A stretch of DNA of 64,000 bases from Sphaerochaeta pleomorpha str. Grapes. Its GTDB lineage: Bacteria > Spirochaetota > Spirochaetia > Sphaerochaetales > Sphaerochaetaceae. Below are positions 27,058 to 35,138 of this stretch, piece by piece; the first letter of the stretch is position 1, and every line of letters begins with the position of its first letter. The DNA lies in assembly GCF_000236685.1 (NCBI RefSeq), contig NC_016633.1:3229815-3293814 (forward strand), written 5' to 3'. The notes below the pieces were generated by a model that did not search any database, was not told the origin of the DNA, and saw only the letters and a program-made list of their open reading frames with translations. The translations under genes and the position numbers were made by a program.

Positions 27058-27849
27058 CTACTCACAAGTAAGCAGGCCTTCGTCGTTATCGAAATCTTTT
27101 TTACGGATATTCTTGAAGAGCTCAACCAGCTTGTTGACAGTAAGCTTTTTCTTGTCTTCCCCGCTTACATCAAGGATAATCGTGCCTTCATCCATCATGA
27201 CCAGACGGTTGCCAAAATCGATGGCAAACTGCATGTTATGGGTTACCATCAAGGCTGTAAGGTCGTATTCCTTGATGAACCGTTCGGTAAGGTCCATGAC
27301 AATCTGTGCATTGCGGGGGTCGAGGGCCGCGGTATGTTCGTCTAGCAGAAGCATCCTCGGTTTGCTCATGACCGTCATGAGCAACGTAAGAGCCTGTCTC
27401 TGGCCACCGGAGAGCAATCCGACATTGTCCTTGAGCCTGTCTTGCATTCCGATCGGTTCCAGTAACTTCTTGAACTCTTCCCGCCTTTCATTGTTGAGGC
27501 TTATCCTGAGGCTTTTCATTCCCTTTGTTGCCGCGGTGATCATATTGTCCTCGATGGACATGTTGGCCGCCGTCCCTTTTGTCGGGTCCTGGAAAATCCT
27601 GCCAATGGTCATGGCCCGTTTGTATTCAGGGCTATTGGTCACATTCTTTCCGTCCAGGGTAATCTGTCCGCTGGTTACCGGGTAGGTACCGCTTATCAGG
27701 TTGAAAAGGGTGCTTTTCCCTGAACCGTTCGAACCTACGATACAAACTACATCACCTGGATTTACATGCAGGTTGATATCATCAAGGGCGAGTTTTTCAT
27801 TCACGGTCCCCGGGTAGAAGACCTTGGTCATATTGATAATGTCGAGCAT
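27058..27849 (-). CDS. ABC transporter ATP-binding protein of the TrpXYZ-like system
   Basis: This is a 263-residue single ABC cassette: Walker A GSNGSGKST, signature LSGGQRQALTL, Walker B LLLDEHTAALDP, and a switch His in VTHNMQFA. The unusual DEHTAALDP in place of DEPT is characteristic of the ATPases paired with PF04392 binding proteins. It powers import by the permease encoded immediately upstream; its ATG overlaps that stop codon by one base (TAATG). It is the last gene of a three-gene operon. Confidence 0.9.
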   Translation of the reverse strand: MLDIINMTKVFYPGTVNEKLALDDINLHVNPGDVVCIVGSNGSGKSTLFNLISGTYPVTSGQITLDGKNVTNSPEYKRAMTIGRIFQDPTKGTAANMSIEDNMITAATKGMKSLRISLNNERREEFKKLLEPIGMQDRLKDNVGLLSGGQRQALTLLMTVMSKPRMLLLDEHTAALDPRNAQIVMDLTERFIKEYDLTALMVTHNMQFAIDFGNRLVMMDEGTIILDVSGEDKKKLTVNKLVELFKNIRKKDFDNDEGLLTCE

Positions 27850-28796
27850 TAGTTTGACTCCTTGTTTTCGGCTTCGTGTCTGGCCAGGGAACGTGCGATG
27901 GCTTTTCTCTTTGCTCCCTTGGAGGAAGCAACGCTACGCGTCTGTGCTATGAACAGCGATGCGATGACCAAAATACCGGTGAGAAGCTTGAAGTCATTGG
28001 GGGTAATGTGGACCAAGTATCCATACTTGCGTCCGAAGAACATCAAGGCCTTATACATGATAGCCCCAAGGATGGCCCTGAGGGTAAGCAAGGAAATCCT
28101 GTTGGAGGAGAAAAGGAACTCCCCGAGCATTATGGCAGCAAGCCCTTGGACGACCATTCCGACTCCGAGGTTTGCATCTGCAAATCCTTGGTACTGGGCA
28201 AGGATCCCTCCTGAAAGGGCAATGAGACCATTCGATAGACCGATGCCCATGAGCTTGAGTATATTGGGGTTCATTCCCTGGCTGATGACCATCTGTTCGT
28301 TCCCGCCCATTGCACCCATCGCGACTCCAAGGTCGGTACGGAAGAAGATATCAATGAGCACTTTTACAAACAGCACAACCAGCAAGGTTCCCAGAAGCGA
28401 AGCCCATTCGGCCGGGATAAAGGCAAATATGCGGGGAAGTTTCGAGTACATGGTCTCTACCCTGAGCAACGGTACGTTTGCCTTGTTGCCAAGGATGCGC
28501 AAGTTGATGGAATAGAGCATCGTCATGGTCAAGATACCGGCAAGGAGGCCTGGGATTTTGAGTTTGTTATGGATAGCAGCAGTTACCATACCGGCTAAGA
28601 TCCCTGAAAGGAAAGAGAAGATCAAGGCAAGGTAAATCGGCCAGCCATGTATGATGAACATAGTTGCAACGGCGGCCCCGGTCGCTACTGAACCGTCGCA
28701 GGTAAGGTCTGCGAAGTCGAGTATGCGATAAGAAATCAAGATGCCGATGACCATGAGCGAAAAAACCAAGCCATCTACGAAAATTCCTTCTAACAT
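27849..28796 (-). CDS. ABC transporter permease of the TrpXYZ-like system
   Basis: This is a 315-residue inner-membrane permease of the BPD_transp_2 (LivH-like) family with about nine helices. Motifs typical of the PF04392-linked group are SYRILDFADLTCDGSVATGAAV near the N-terminus and GLSNGLIALSGGILAQYQGFADANLGVGM in the middle. The highly basic C-terminal tail (SKGAKRKAIARSLARHEAE) is cytoplasmic. An AAGGGG site precedes the ATG. The characterised relative is a tryptophan/tyrosine importer in Gram-positive bacteria, so an aromatic amino acid is a reasonable but unproved substrate. Confidence 0.88.
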   Translation of the reverse strand: MLEGIFVDGLVFSLMVIGILISYRILDFADLTCDGSVATGAAVATMFIIHGWPIYLALIFSFLSGILAGMVTAAIHNKLKIPGLLAGILTMTMLYSINLRILGNKANVPLLRVETMYSKLPRIFAFIPAEWASLLGTLLVVLFVKVLIDIFFRTDLGVAMGAMGGNEQMVISQGMNPNILKLMGIGLSNGLIALSGGILAQYQGFADANLGVGMVVQGLAAIMLGEFLFSSNRISLLTLRAILGAIMYKALMFFGRKYGYLVHITPNDFKLLTGILVIASLFIAQTRSVASSKGAKRKAIARSLARHEAENKESN

Positions 28797-28817
28797 GTAA
28801 AACCCCTTAAACAGAAA

Positions 28818-28847
28818 AACCGCCGGACTTATTCAAGACCGGCGGTT
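28818..28847 (-). terminator. Intercistronic hairpin with T-run between the first PF04392 binding-protein gene and the permease
   Basis: A 9-bp stem AACCGCCGG/CCGGCGGTT with a 12-nt loop is followed on the minus strand by TTTTTCTGTTT. This is a genuine intrinsic terminator shape inside the operon, probably a partial terminator that makes binding protein in excess. Confidence 0.75.
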
Positions 28848-28862
28848 CATGAAATTGCCAAA

Positions 28863-29864
28863 TTATTTCTGGCTTATTTTTTTGCCGTCTTTAATAAGCA
28901 CCGCCGCACTGTCTTGCAGTGACTGCGGAATAGTATATCCAAGCTTCTTGGCGGTATCAAGGTTAAACCACAACTCAAAATCAGAAGGATCGGAAAGATA
29001 TTCGGTTCCGATGGATTTTGGAGACTCACCCTTGAGAACTTTTTCGACTACCTTACCGGTTGCAACACCGATGCTGTAGTAGTTGAAGCCCCAGGCGACC
29101 ATGCATTCAAGGCCGTCGACACCGGAGGGGTCTGCACACAGAAGGGCTTTGCCTGCCTTGCTGGTTACGTCATCGACAGAGGCGATTGCACTGATTACAG
29201 CATTGTCTGTAGCAATGTAGATTGCATCTACACGGCCGATGATGGACTGGGCAGCCATCTTGACTTCGCTTGAATTGCTGATTGCAGCACTGACGAATTG
29301 CACCCCGAGGTTTTCACAGGCTTTTTTGGCCATTTCCATCAGGACAACACCGTTTGCCTCGCCAGAAGCGTAGATATTACCGATGGTTTTTGCCCCGGTA
29401 AGGTCAACGAGCAATTTAATCTGGGCTTCGACAGGGTTGCTATCGGATACACCGCAAATATTGTCAGCTACAAGACCGGCCTCGACAGGATCTGTGACGG
29501 CACTGAAGACGACAGGGGTGGTGGGGAATACGTTTGCCAGGGCCTGGGCCGAGGGTGTTGCGATACCTACTGCTACATCGACTTTGTCACTTTTGAACTT
29601 CTGGGCAATAGAAGAGGCAGTGGAGATGTCTCCGTTTGCATTCTGAAGGTCGTAGGAGACTACGAGCCCTGTGGTTGCAAGATAGTCCTGCATTCCTTTT
29701 TCCGCTGCATCGAGTGCAGGGTGGGCCAGGAGTTTTGAAACGCCGATTTTATAAGAAGGGGTGCTTGAAGAAGCTACTTCTGCAGTACCATTTGCAAAGA
29801 CCGGCAGAACCAAGGCTACAATCATGGCAAGCAACAGGATTGTGGTGCGAACTGAGTGTTTCAT
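28863..29864 (-). CDS. PF04392-family (TrpX-like) substrate-binding protein, copy 1
   Basis: This is a 333-residue exported binding protein. The signal is KHSVRTTILLLAMIVALVLPVFANG; the mature start is YKIGVSKLLAHPALDAAEKGMQDYL, as in the ABC_sub_bind family (tryptophan/tyrosine and similar ligands). GGAGG precedes ATG 29864, so the longer frame to 29915 is rejected. It heads the operon with permease and ATPase, with its own promoter at 29905-29933. A paralogue is encoded at 31256-32254. The two share a segment of the pattern DYLATT...QN-x-NG-(D/E)-ISTA...IAQKFKSD and near-identical C-terminal ends. Confidence 0.9.
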   Translation of the reverse strand: MKHSVRTTILLLAMIVALVLPVFANGTAEVASSSTPSYKIGVSKLLAHPALDAAEKGMQDYLATTGLVVSYDLQNANGDISTASSIAQKFKSDKVDVAVGIATPSAQALANVFPTTPVVFSAVTDPVEAGLVADNICGVSDSNPVEAQIKLLVDLTGAKTIGNIYASGEANGVVLMEMAKKACENLGVQFVSAAISNSSEVKMAAQSIIGRVDAIYIATDNAVISAIASVDDVTSKAGKALLCADPSGVDGLECMVAWGFNYYSIGVATGKVVEKVLKGESPKSIGTEYLSDPSDFELWFNLDTAKKLGYTIPQSLQDSAAVLIKDGKKISQK

Positions 29865-29904
29865 GTAATTTTCCTCCAATCGTGGAATCCTTTCGTTTTG
29901 CGAA

Positions 29905-29933
29905 ACTATAAACACAAATTTACCATTTGTAAA
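29905..29933 (-). promoter_or_regulatory. Promoter and inverted repeat upstream of binding-protein copy 1
   Basis: TTTACA (29928-29933), a 17-bp spacer and TATAGT (29905-29910) form a strong minus-strand promoter. The inverted repeat ATTTAC-N5-GTAAAT (29918-29934) covers the -35 and part of the spacer. Two TTATGCAA copies, 31 bp apart, lie farther upstream (29938-29945 and 29969-29976). Confidence 0.6.
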
Positions 29934-30027
29934 TCATTTATGCAACACAATGAATAATAATTCATAAGTTATGCAAGAAAACTATCTAAGACGTTTTATT
30001 CTTGGTTCCTGGGATGCTTCTTCCTGT

Positions 30028-30057
30028 TTGCCAGAGCTTCCCCTCATGCGGTATGAT
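30028..30057 (+). promoter_or_regulatory. Promoter of the Gfo/Idh/MocA gene
   Basis: TTGCCA (30028-30033), an 18-bp spacer and TATGAT (30052-30057) give a leader of about 16 nt containing GAGGA before the ATG at 30080. Confidence 0.6.
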
Positions 30058-30079
30058 TACAGCTAATAGAGGATCAATT

Positions 30080-31132
30080 ATGGAAAACACACAGACGTAC
30101 GGCTTTGGGATCATTGGCTTGGGTTCTATTGCCATTACCCATGCCCAGGCAATTAACCAAGCCAAGGGTTGCACCTTGGTGGCAGGATACCATGCAAACA
30201 AGGACCGTGCGGAACGTTTCTGCAAAGAACATGGGGGAAAGGCCTATTCTGACCTCAATGCATTCCTTTCCGACCCTAGACTCGACGTCGTAGTTGTTGC
30301 AACCCCTTCGGGCATGCATCTGGAGGCCGCTATTGCGGCAATAAGCAGCAACAAGCATGTCATCATCGAAAAACCCCTGGAAGTTACCGTTGCCCGCTGT
30401 GACCAGATCATTGACCTTGCCAGGCAACATGCTGTCAAGATAGGAGGAATCTTCCAGTCCAGATACTATGGAGCCTCACAGACGTTGAAAAAAGCAATCG
30501 ATGAGGGACGTTTCGGCAAGATTACCCTCATGGATGCCCAGTTCAAGTGGTTCCGGAGCCAAGAATATTACGATAGTGCTTCCTGGAGGGGGACTTGGCA
30601 ATATGATGGGGGAGGGGTTTTTATGAACCAGGGCATACACGCCATCGACCTGTTGCAATGGTTTGGCGGACCGGTAGTGGAAGTGAACGGTACCATAGCG
30701 ACCTTGGCCCATGAACGGATTGAGGTAGAGGATACTGCCGTTGCCACCCTGCGTTTTGCCAGCGGAGCTTTGGGCATCATAGAAGGCACCACAGGCTCGT
30801 ATCCGGGTTTCTTAAAAAGGATAGAGGTTTGCGGTACAAAAGGAAGTGCCATACTTGAGGAAGACAGCTTCCTTGCCTGGCAATTCCTGGAAGAACGGGA
30901 AGAGGATGCGGATATCCGAAGGATTTTTGGAAAGGACAATGCATCGACTATAGATGCAAGCAAGCCCAGTGGGTTGGACCCAAGTGGCCACCGTGCAGTC
31001 TTTGAGCAATTCTCCAAGGCCCTGCGTACGGGAACTGCACTTGATCTTCCGGGGGAAGAAGCAAAGAAGCCTGTGGAAATCATCGAGGCGATTTATAAAA
31101 GCGCAAGGGAAAAGACCTCCGTATTGCTATAG
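30080..31132 (+). CDS. Gfo/Idh/MocA family NAD(P)-dependent oxidoreductase
   Basis: This is a 350-residue dehydrogenase of the glucose-fructose oxidoreductase/inositol dehydrogenase family. It has the Rossmann motif GIIGLGSIAITHAQAI, the conserved HVIIEKPLEVT (Lys of the EKP motif is catalytic), and the C-terminal beta-sheet domain with GGGVFMNQGIHAIDLLQWFGG. Members oxidise or isomerise sugars, inositols or amino sugars, and the substrate here is unknown. The start at 30080 is preceded by GAGGA; the open frame back to 30002 is rejected because the promoter lies inside it. It is a single gene between two divergently or convergently placed transporter genes. Confidence 0.9.
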   Translation: MENTQTYGFGIIGLGSIAITHAQAINQAKGCTLVAGYHANKDRAERFCKEHGGKAYSDLNAFLSDPRLDVVVVATPSGMHLEAAIAAISSNKHVIIEKPLEVTVARCDQIIDLARQHAVKIGGIFQSRYYGASQTLKKAIDEGRFGKITLMDAQFKWFRSQEYYDSASWRGTWQYDGGGVFMNQGIHAIDLLQWFGGPVVEVNGTIATLAHERIEVEDTAVATLRFASGALGIIEGTTGSYPGFLKRIEVCGTKGSAILEEDSFLAWQFLEEREEDADIRRIFGKDNASTIDASKPSGLDPSGHRAVFEQFSKALRTGTALDLPGEEAKKPVEIIEAIYKSAREKTSVLL

Positions 31133-31153
31133 CAAAAGTCATCTATAAAATAC

Positions 31154-31191
31154 AGAAAGCCCACCGTTTGACGCAAACCGGTGGGCTTTCT
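31154..31191. terminator. Bidirectional terminator between oxidoreductase and second binding-protein gene
   Basis: A 13-bp perfect stem AGAAAGCCCACCG/CGGTGGGCTTTCT with a 12-nt loop lies between two convergent genes. It has T-rich sequence on both strands, so it can end transcription from both sides. Confidence 0.8.
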
Positions 31192-31255
31192 CTCTCTATA
31201 TATTGGGAATTATGCAGGTTGGAGAACCTCTCCTTTCATATGGGCATATCCGAGC

Positions 31256-32254
31256 TTATTTGCTGACCTGCCTCTTTTGTCCGTTTTCAATCAGTATTGA
31301 GGCTTTTGACAGCAAATCCGCATCTATTGCAATGCCCAATTTCTTTGCATTGTCCAGATTGAACCAGAGTTCGAACTGCGTAGGGTCGTTAAAGAAGATT
31401 GCTCCGATATCCTTGGGTTTCTCCCCCTTGATGATGCGTTCCACGACTTTACCGGTCTCAACGCCAACGGTGTAGTAGTTGAAGCCCCAGCTCATGAGAA
31501 AGTCGATATTCTCGCTACTGGTCGTGTCTGTATTAAAGAGTGGGACCCCTGCTTTGTTGCATACTTCACTGACGCTGGATATTGCACTTACCACCGTGTT
31601 GTCTATCGCGATATACATCCCGTCCACCCGGTCAATAATCGAGAGGGCAGCCATTTTGACTTCGCTTGAATTGCTTATTGCGGCAGCGACGAACTTGACC
31701 TGGTACTCTTCGCAGATCTGTTTTGCCAGTTCCATCATGGCAACCCCGTTTGCCTCGCTGCTGGTATAGATCATGCCGATACTTTTCGGTTTGATAAGGG
31801 AAAAATAGGTTTCCAGTTGCAACCTGACCGGGTTGAGGTCGGATATGCCGCATACATTGGTATCTTCTGTCCTGTCATAGTTTGCTACAAGCCCAGCCCC
31901 AAGCGGATCTGTGATTGCTCCGAATACTACCGGGATATCAGTGAAAACCTGGGCAAGGGCCTGCGCTGGTGGGGTAGCAATCCCTATGACTAGGTCTTTG
32001 CCATCGCTTTTGAATTTCTGGGCAATTGCAACCGCTGTCGATATCTCGCCATTGCAATTCTGTTTGTCGAAGGTTACTGACAAGTCTGTAGTGGCCAGGT
32101 AGTCCTCGATTCCCTGTTCGATGGAATCCAATGCAGGATGTGAGACCATTTTCGAGATTCCGATATTGGTTGCGTTATTCTTGACTTCGGCATTGGATTG
32201 GGCAAAAAGCATTGCAGGTACCAGTAAAAAAGCGATAAGCATTGTTTTTTTCAT
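31256..32254 (-). CDS. PF04392-family substrate-binding protein, copy 2 (orphan)
   Basis: This is a 332-residue exported binding protein, with signal KKTMLIAFLLVPAMLFAQS and mature start IGISKMVSHPALDSIEQGIEDYLATT. It is a paralogue of copy 1 and conserves the block VAAAISNSSEVKMAALSIIDRVDGMYIA. It has no permease or ATPase of its own: it is a single gene with its own promoter and terminator. It therefore probably delivers a different ligand to the shared transporter at 27058-28796. GAGGAG before ATG 32254 sets the start. Confidence 0.9.
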   Translation of the reverse strand: MKKTMLIAFLLVPAMLFAQSNAEVKNNATNIGISKMVSHPALDSIEQGIEDYLATTDLSVTFDKQNCNGEISTAVAIAQKFKSDGKDLVIGIATPPAQALAQVFTDIPVVFGAITDPLGAGLVANYDRTEDTNVCGISDLNPVRLQLETYFSLIKPKSIGMIYTSSEANGVAMMELAKQICEEYQVKFVAAAISNSSEVKMAALSIIDRVDGMYIAIDNTVVSAISSVSEVCNKAGVPLFNTDTTSSENIDFLMSWGFNYYTVGVETGKVVERIIKGEKPKDIGAIFFNDPTQFELWFNLDNAKKLGIAIDADLLSKASILIENGQKRQVSK

Positions 32255-32279
32255 GGGAAGCTCCTCTTGTAATAATGTT

Positions 32280-32308
32280 ACTATAAACAGAAACACTAGG
32301 GATGGCAA
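32280..32308 (-). promoter_or_regulatory. Promoter of binding-protein copy 2 with 32-bp-spaced direct repeats
   Basis: TTGCCA (32303-32308), a 17-bp spacer and TATAGT (32280-32285) form the minus-strand promoter. AGAAACACTA occurs at 32289-32298 inside the spacer. It recurs at 32321-32330, exactly 32 bp (three helical turns) away, upstream of the -35. Confidence 0.6.
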
Positions 32309-32434
32309 GTATCTTTCTATAGAAACACTATTTTTTTCTGCAAGGAATTCTGTTTCCTTCCGTGCAGGGCAAAAAAAGTTGTTCCGTATCGTTATAAACG
32401 TGTCTTCAGGTTATCTGGCTTCCCAAACATAGAT

Positions 32435-32460
32435 ACAGCCTCCCGTCACGGGGAGGCTGT
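32435..32460 (-). terminator. Hairpin downstream of the acidic-protein gene
   Basis: A 10-bp stem ACAGCCTCCC/GGGAGGCTGT with a 6-nt loop lies 44 nt past the stop of the acidic gene. The T-run is weak, so it may be a terminator or an mRNA-end protector. Confidence 0.5.
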
Positions 32461-32503
32461 GTTACATACACTGAGATCATTACATCAAAGGAGGCGAGAA
32501 GGG

Positions 32504-32767
32504 TTATTCCTCATCAAGGTCGTCGAATTCATCATCATCGAAGAATTCATCTTCGAATGACTCATCCCCATCAACCATGAAGCCGTCGTCGAGGAGTTCT
32601 TCATCCTCTTCCTCTTCAATGATTTCATCGTCATCATCACTGAATCCGATTACATCTGGGGCTTCGATATCATCTGCGAGATATTCGTCCTCATCGTCTT
32701 CCAGGCGACTGAAATAACGGTTCTCTTCGTCATCCAAATCGTCTTCTTCGTCACGGTATTTAGCCAT
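32504..32767 (-). CDS. Small, extremely acidic protein of unknown function
   Basis: This is an 87-residue protein, MAKYRDEEDD through DDLDEE, in which well over half of the residues are Asp or Glu and only a few are basic. A GGAAGGAG site precedes ATG 32767, so an 18-nt longer frame is not used. No membrane or signal segment is seen. Repeated blocks of D/E separated by single aromatics (YF, FMV, FED, FFDD, FDDL) suggest an unfolded polyanion. Such proteins can mimic nucleic acid or bind basic proteins (as the acidic tail of RNA polymerase delta does), but no function is proved. It is a single gene, convergent with nothing, upstream of pdxA in divergent orientation. Confidence 0.8.
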   Translation of the reverse strand: MAKYRDEEDDLDDEENRYFSRLEDDEDEYLADDIEAPDVIGFSDDDDEIIEEEEDEELLDDGFMVDGDESFEDEFFDDDEFDDLDEE

Positions 32768-32868
32768 GCAAGTACTCCTTCCCAATCAACTACTACTACA
32801 CTATACAACATAAAAGAAGCTATATGACTTGTCAATCAGTTTGCCACCGTTCGATACCTCATCATTAC

Positions 32869-32897
32869 TGGACAGCCTACAGGAGCACTGCTATGAT
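32869..32897 (+). promoter_or_regulatory. Leaderless promoter of pdxA
   Basis: TGGACA (32869-32874), a 17-bp spacer ending in an extended TGC, and TATGAT (32892-32897) end 6 nt before the ATG at 32904. No Shine-Dalgarno is present at useful distance. Confidence 0.65.
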
Positions 32898-32903
32898 GCA
32901 GAT

Positions 32904-33932
32904 ATGAATGACAATATCGTATACCTGACGGTTCCTATGGGAGATCCTGCCGGCATCGGACCTGAGATAGTTTTGAAAGTGATTGCCCAGAATGATTTTC
33001 TCCCCAATGTTGCACTGGTGTTTGTTGCTGACAGACAGCTTTTGGAGCTCACGGCTTCGCGTCTTTCCCTTCCCTTTTCCTTTGATGCAATCGTGGGCGA
33101 TGACCCTAGCCTGCGTGAGGCGATGCAAAGGGGGGCCAGGACAATTCTCTATGCCCTTGGTTTGGTGAACCTGCAACAGTTTTCCTTCGGTCAGATCAGT
33201 GCAAATTCAGGTAAAGCTGCCTATGACTGTGTCGCCAAATGTGTGCAATTGGTCACCGATGGCCTTGGCCAGGGCATCGTGACCCCTCCTTTGCATAAAG
33301 AGGCTTTGAAAAAAGCACAGGTGCCACAGATTGGTTATACCGAGATATTGTCATATCTTACCGGCACTGAGAACGCTGTGACTATGTTCGACACACTGGG
33401 GATGAAAATATTCTTCCATACCCGTCATCTTTCCCTTATTGAAGCGTGCAAGGCAGTGAAAACAGAGAGCATATTGCACACGATACTGACCTGTAACGAG
33501 ATTAGTACCAGGTCATCGGCCTTCAATAGGAACCTAAGCCTTGCAATTGCAGGGTTGAATCCCCATTGCGGGGAGCATGGGTTGTTTGGCAATGAAGAGC
33601 AGGAGGCTTTGGTTCCTGCAGTGCTCAAGGCGAGGGAGCTGGGGGTTTCCATTGAAGGCCCCATAGGTGCAGACTCTGTATTCTACCAGACGAGAATGGG
33701 GAAATACCGGGCAGTCATATCTCTCTACCACGACCAAGGCCATATTGCCGCAAAGACCTTGGATTTCAACCAGACCATATCGGTCACCTGGGGGCTCCCG
33801 TTTCTGAGAACAAGCGTAGACCATGGGACAGCCTTCGATATCGCTGGAAAAGGAATAGCAAACAGCCAGGGAATGGCCCGCGCTATTTTAGTCGCTTCAG
33901 AATATTTGATTTCAAAAGAATGTATCCAATAA
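32904..33932 (+). CDS. pdxA: 4-hydroxythreonine-4-phosphate dehydrogenase
   Basis: PdxA oxidises 4-phosphohydroxy-L-threonine in the DXP-dependent vitamin B6 pathway. The 342-residue protein opens VYLTVPMGDPAGIGPEIVLK. It has the metal-binding histidines in GIVTPPLHKEAL, FHTRHLSLIEA and LYHDQGHIAAKTL, and ends with GLPFLRTSVDHGTAFDIAGKG. The promoter excludes the upstream TTG-started extension to 32829. PdxA-like proteins also occur in sugar-acid catabolism (PdxA2/DenD types), and no pdxJ or other B6 gene is adjacent, so the pathway role is likely rather than certain. Confidence 0.9.
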   Translation: MNDNIVYLTVPMGDPAGIGPEIVLKVIAQNDFLPNVALVFVADRQLLELTASRLSLPFSFDAIVGDDPSLREAMQRGARTILYALGLVNLQQFSFGQISANSGKAAYDCVAKCVQLVTDGLGQGIVTPPLHKEALKKAQVPQIGYTEILSYLTGTENAVTMFDTLGMKIFFHTRHLSLIEACKAVKTESILHTILTCNEISTRSSAFNRNLSLAIAGLNPHCGEHGLFGNEEQEALVPAVLKARELGVSIEGPIGADSVFYQTRMGKYRAVISLYHDQGHIAAKTLDFNQTISVTWGLPFLRTSVDHGTAFDIAGKGIANSQGMARAILVASEYLISKECIQ

Positions 33933-33950
33933 TTATTATAAGGAAGACGT

Positions 33951-35135
33951 ATGAAAAAGAAGTTGGCCCTTGCCGTATGCCTGATTTCCCTTTTGACTCT
34001 GTTTGTGTCCTGTAGGACAACCCTTTCTGTAAGGCATCTGGTTCCAGGAGAGATGGATCTGAGCAACTATAGGACAATTGCCGTTGCCTCGACAGATGGG
34101 TTTGGTTTTCCCTATGGGAGCCCTTTGTCTTCCTGGGTAAGGGGAGGGTCTGAGAACCAGTATAGTCTGACAACCGGTTACCGCGGTGGACTCTCTGACC
34201 AGGTTGCAGACTTGGCTACGACGTATCTGATGGAGACCTTGGATAAAACACACTATTTTACCATTCTCAACCCGAAGACAACAGATGCCTATATTGCCAT
34301 TGGTCTCGGCGGGGACGATGCTATCTCTTTGCTAAAGGCAAAAGGTGTGCAGGCCATCCTTACCAGCGCCATCAGTTACATGGACTGCGAGGAGAATATC
34401 TATGGCAGGGATGTGAGCAAATGGGTAACCGAAGCCGATCCGAATGATGCAACGAAAACCATATCGTATTCAAAGGTAGTGGAACGGCAGTACTTTCTGA
34501 AACAGGAAGCCACCGTGACGTTCAACTTTTCCTTGATGGATATCAATACGAAACAAACCTTGGTATCGCGATCTTTCACTTCCAAGGACTCAAAGGAAAC
34601 TCTGATAGGAACCAGAACCTACCATGACCCCATAGACAACAATCCAGCCACCTATACCGACCGGCTTACCTATTCTTTCGGGTACGCCCCCTCGTTCTTG
34701 CCCTTGTTCGAGAGAATGCTCTCTTCCTTCCAGACAAACATAGGGAAAACCCTTGCACCGTCCTACGAAACCGTTCATCTATCCCTTATGCCAAACAAAC
34801 CCAAAAACAATCTGGCAAAGAGTGGATATAAGCTTGTTGAGTCAGGCTCCTTGAACTCTTCTTATTCTTTGTTCCGGGATATCTGGGACCAGGAAATGCA
34901 CACTCCCAGCGGCTATAACGCAGCTTTGATCCTCGAGGCTCTCGGCGATTTGCCCGGCGCAATCGATCTGATGCAGGAGGTCTGTGACTATAGTGGCAAT
35001 GAGGCCTGTTACGAGCAGATTGCAAGAATGAAATCTGCACTATCCAAGGAAGGCCAGGCTGCTAAACAGATTTCCGGAGAAGGTTCTGCCAATGATTCAT
35101 CAGTGACCAGGACGCAACTGATAACCGTGGAGTAA
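33951..35135 (+). CDS. Lipoprotein of unknown function with CsgG-like N-terminal region
   Basis: This is a 394-residue lipoprotein: signal KKKLALAVCLISLLTLF, lipobox FVSC with the lipidated Cys at about 21. The following region (VRHLVPGEMDLSNYRTIAVASTDGFG, then a regular alternation ending in AILTSAISYMDCEENIYG) looks like the CsgG/TolB-N-type fold seen in outer-membrane assembly lipoproteins. The C-terminal third (SSYSLFRDIWDQEMHTPSGYNAALILEALGDLPGAIDLMQEV) resembles tetratricopeptide-like helices. AAGGA precedes the ATG, 18 nt after pdxA. It ends 3 nt before cobO. No function is claimed. Confidence 0.75.
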   Translation: MKKKLALAVCLISLLTLFVSCRTTLSVRHLVPGEMDLSNYRTIAVASTDGFGFPYGSPLSSWVRGGSENQYSLTTGYRGGLSDQVADLATTYLMETLDKTHYFTILNPKTTDAYIAIGLGGDDAISLLKAKGVQAILTSAISYMDCEENIYGRDVSKWVTEADPNDATKTISYSKVVERQYFLKQEATVTFNFSLMDINTKQTLVSRSFTSKDSKETLIGTRTYHDPIDNNPATYTDRLTYSFGYAPSFLPLFERMLSSFQTNIGKTLAPSYETVHLSLMPNKPKNNLAKSGYKLVESGSLNSSYSLFRDIWDQEMHTPSGYNAALILEALGDLPGAIDLMQEVCDYSGNEACYEQIARMKSALSKEGQAAKQISGEGSANDSSVTRTQLITVE

Positions 35136-35138
35136 ACG

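Noticed and set aside
32829-32903. N-terminal extension of pdxA
   Set aside because: The promoter's -10 lies inside it and the family start is MNDNIVYLTVPMGDPAG-like; the extension is not transcribed from this promoter.
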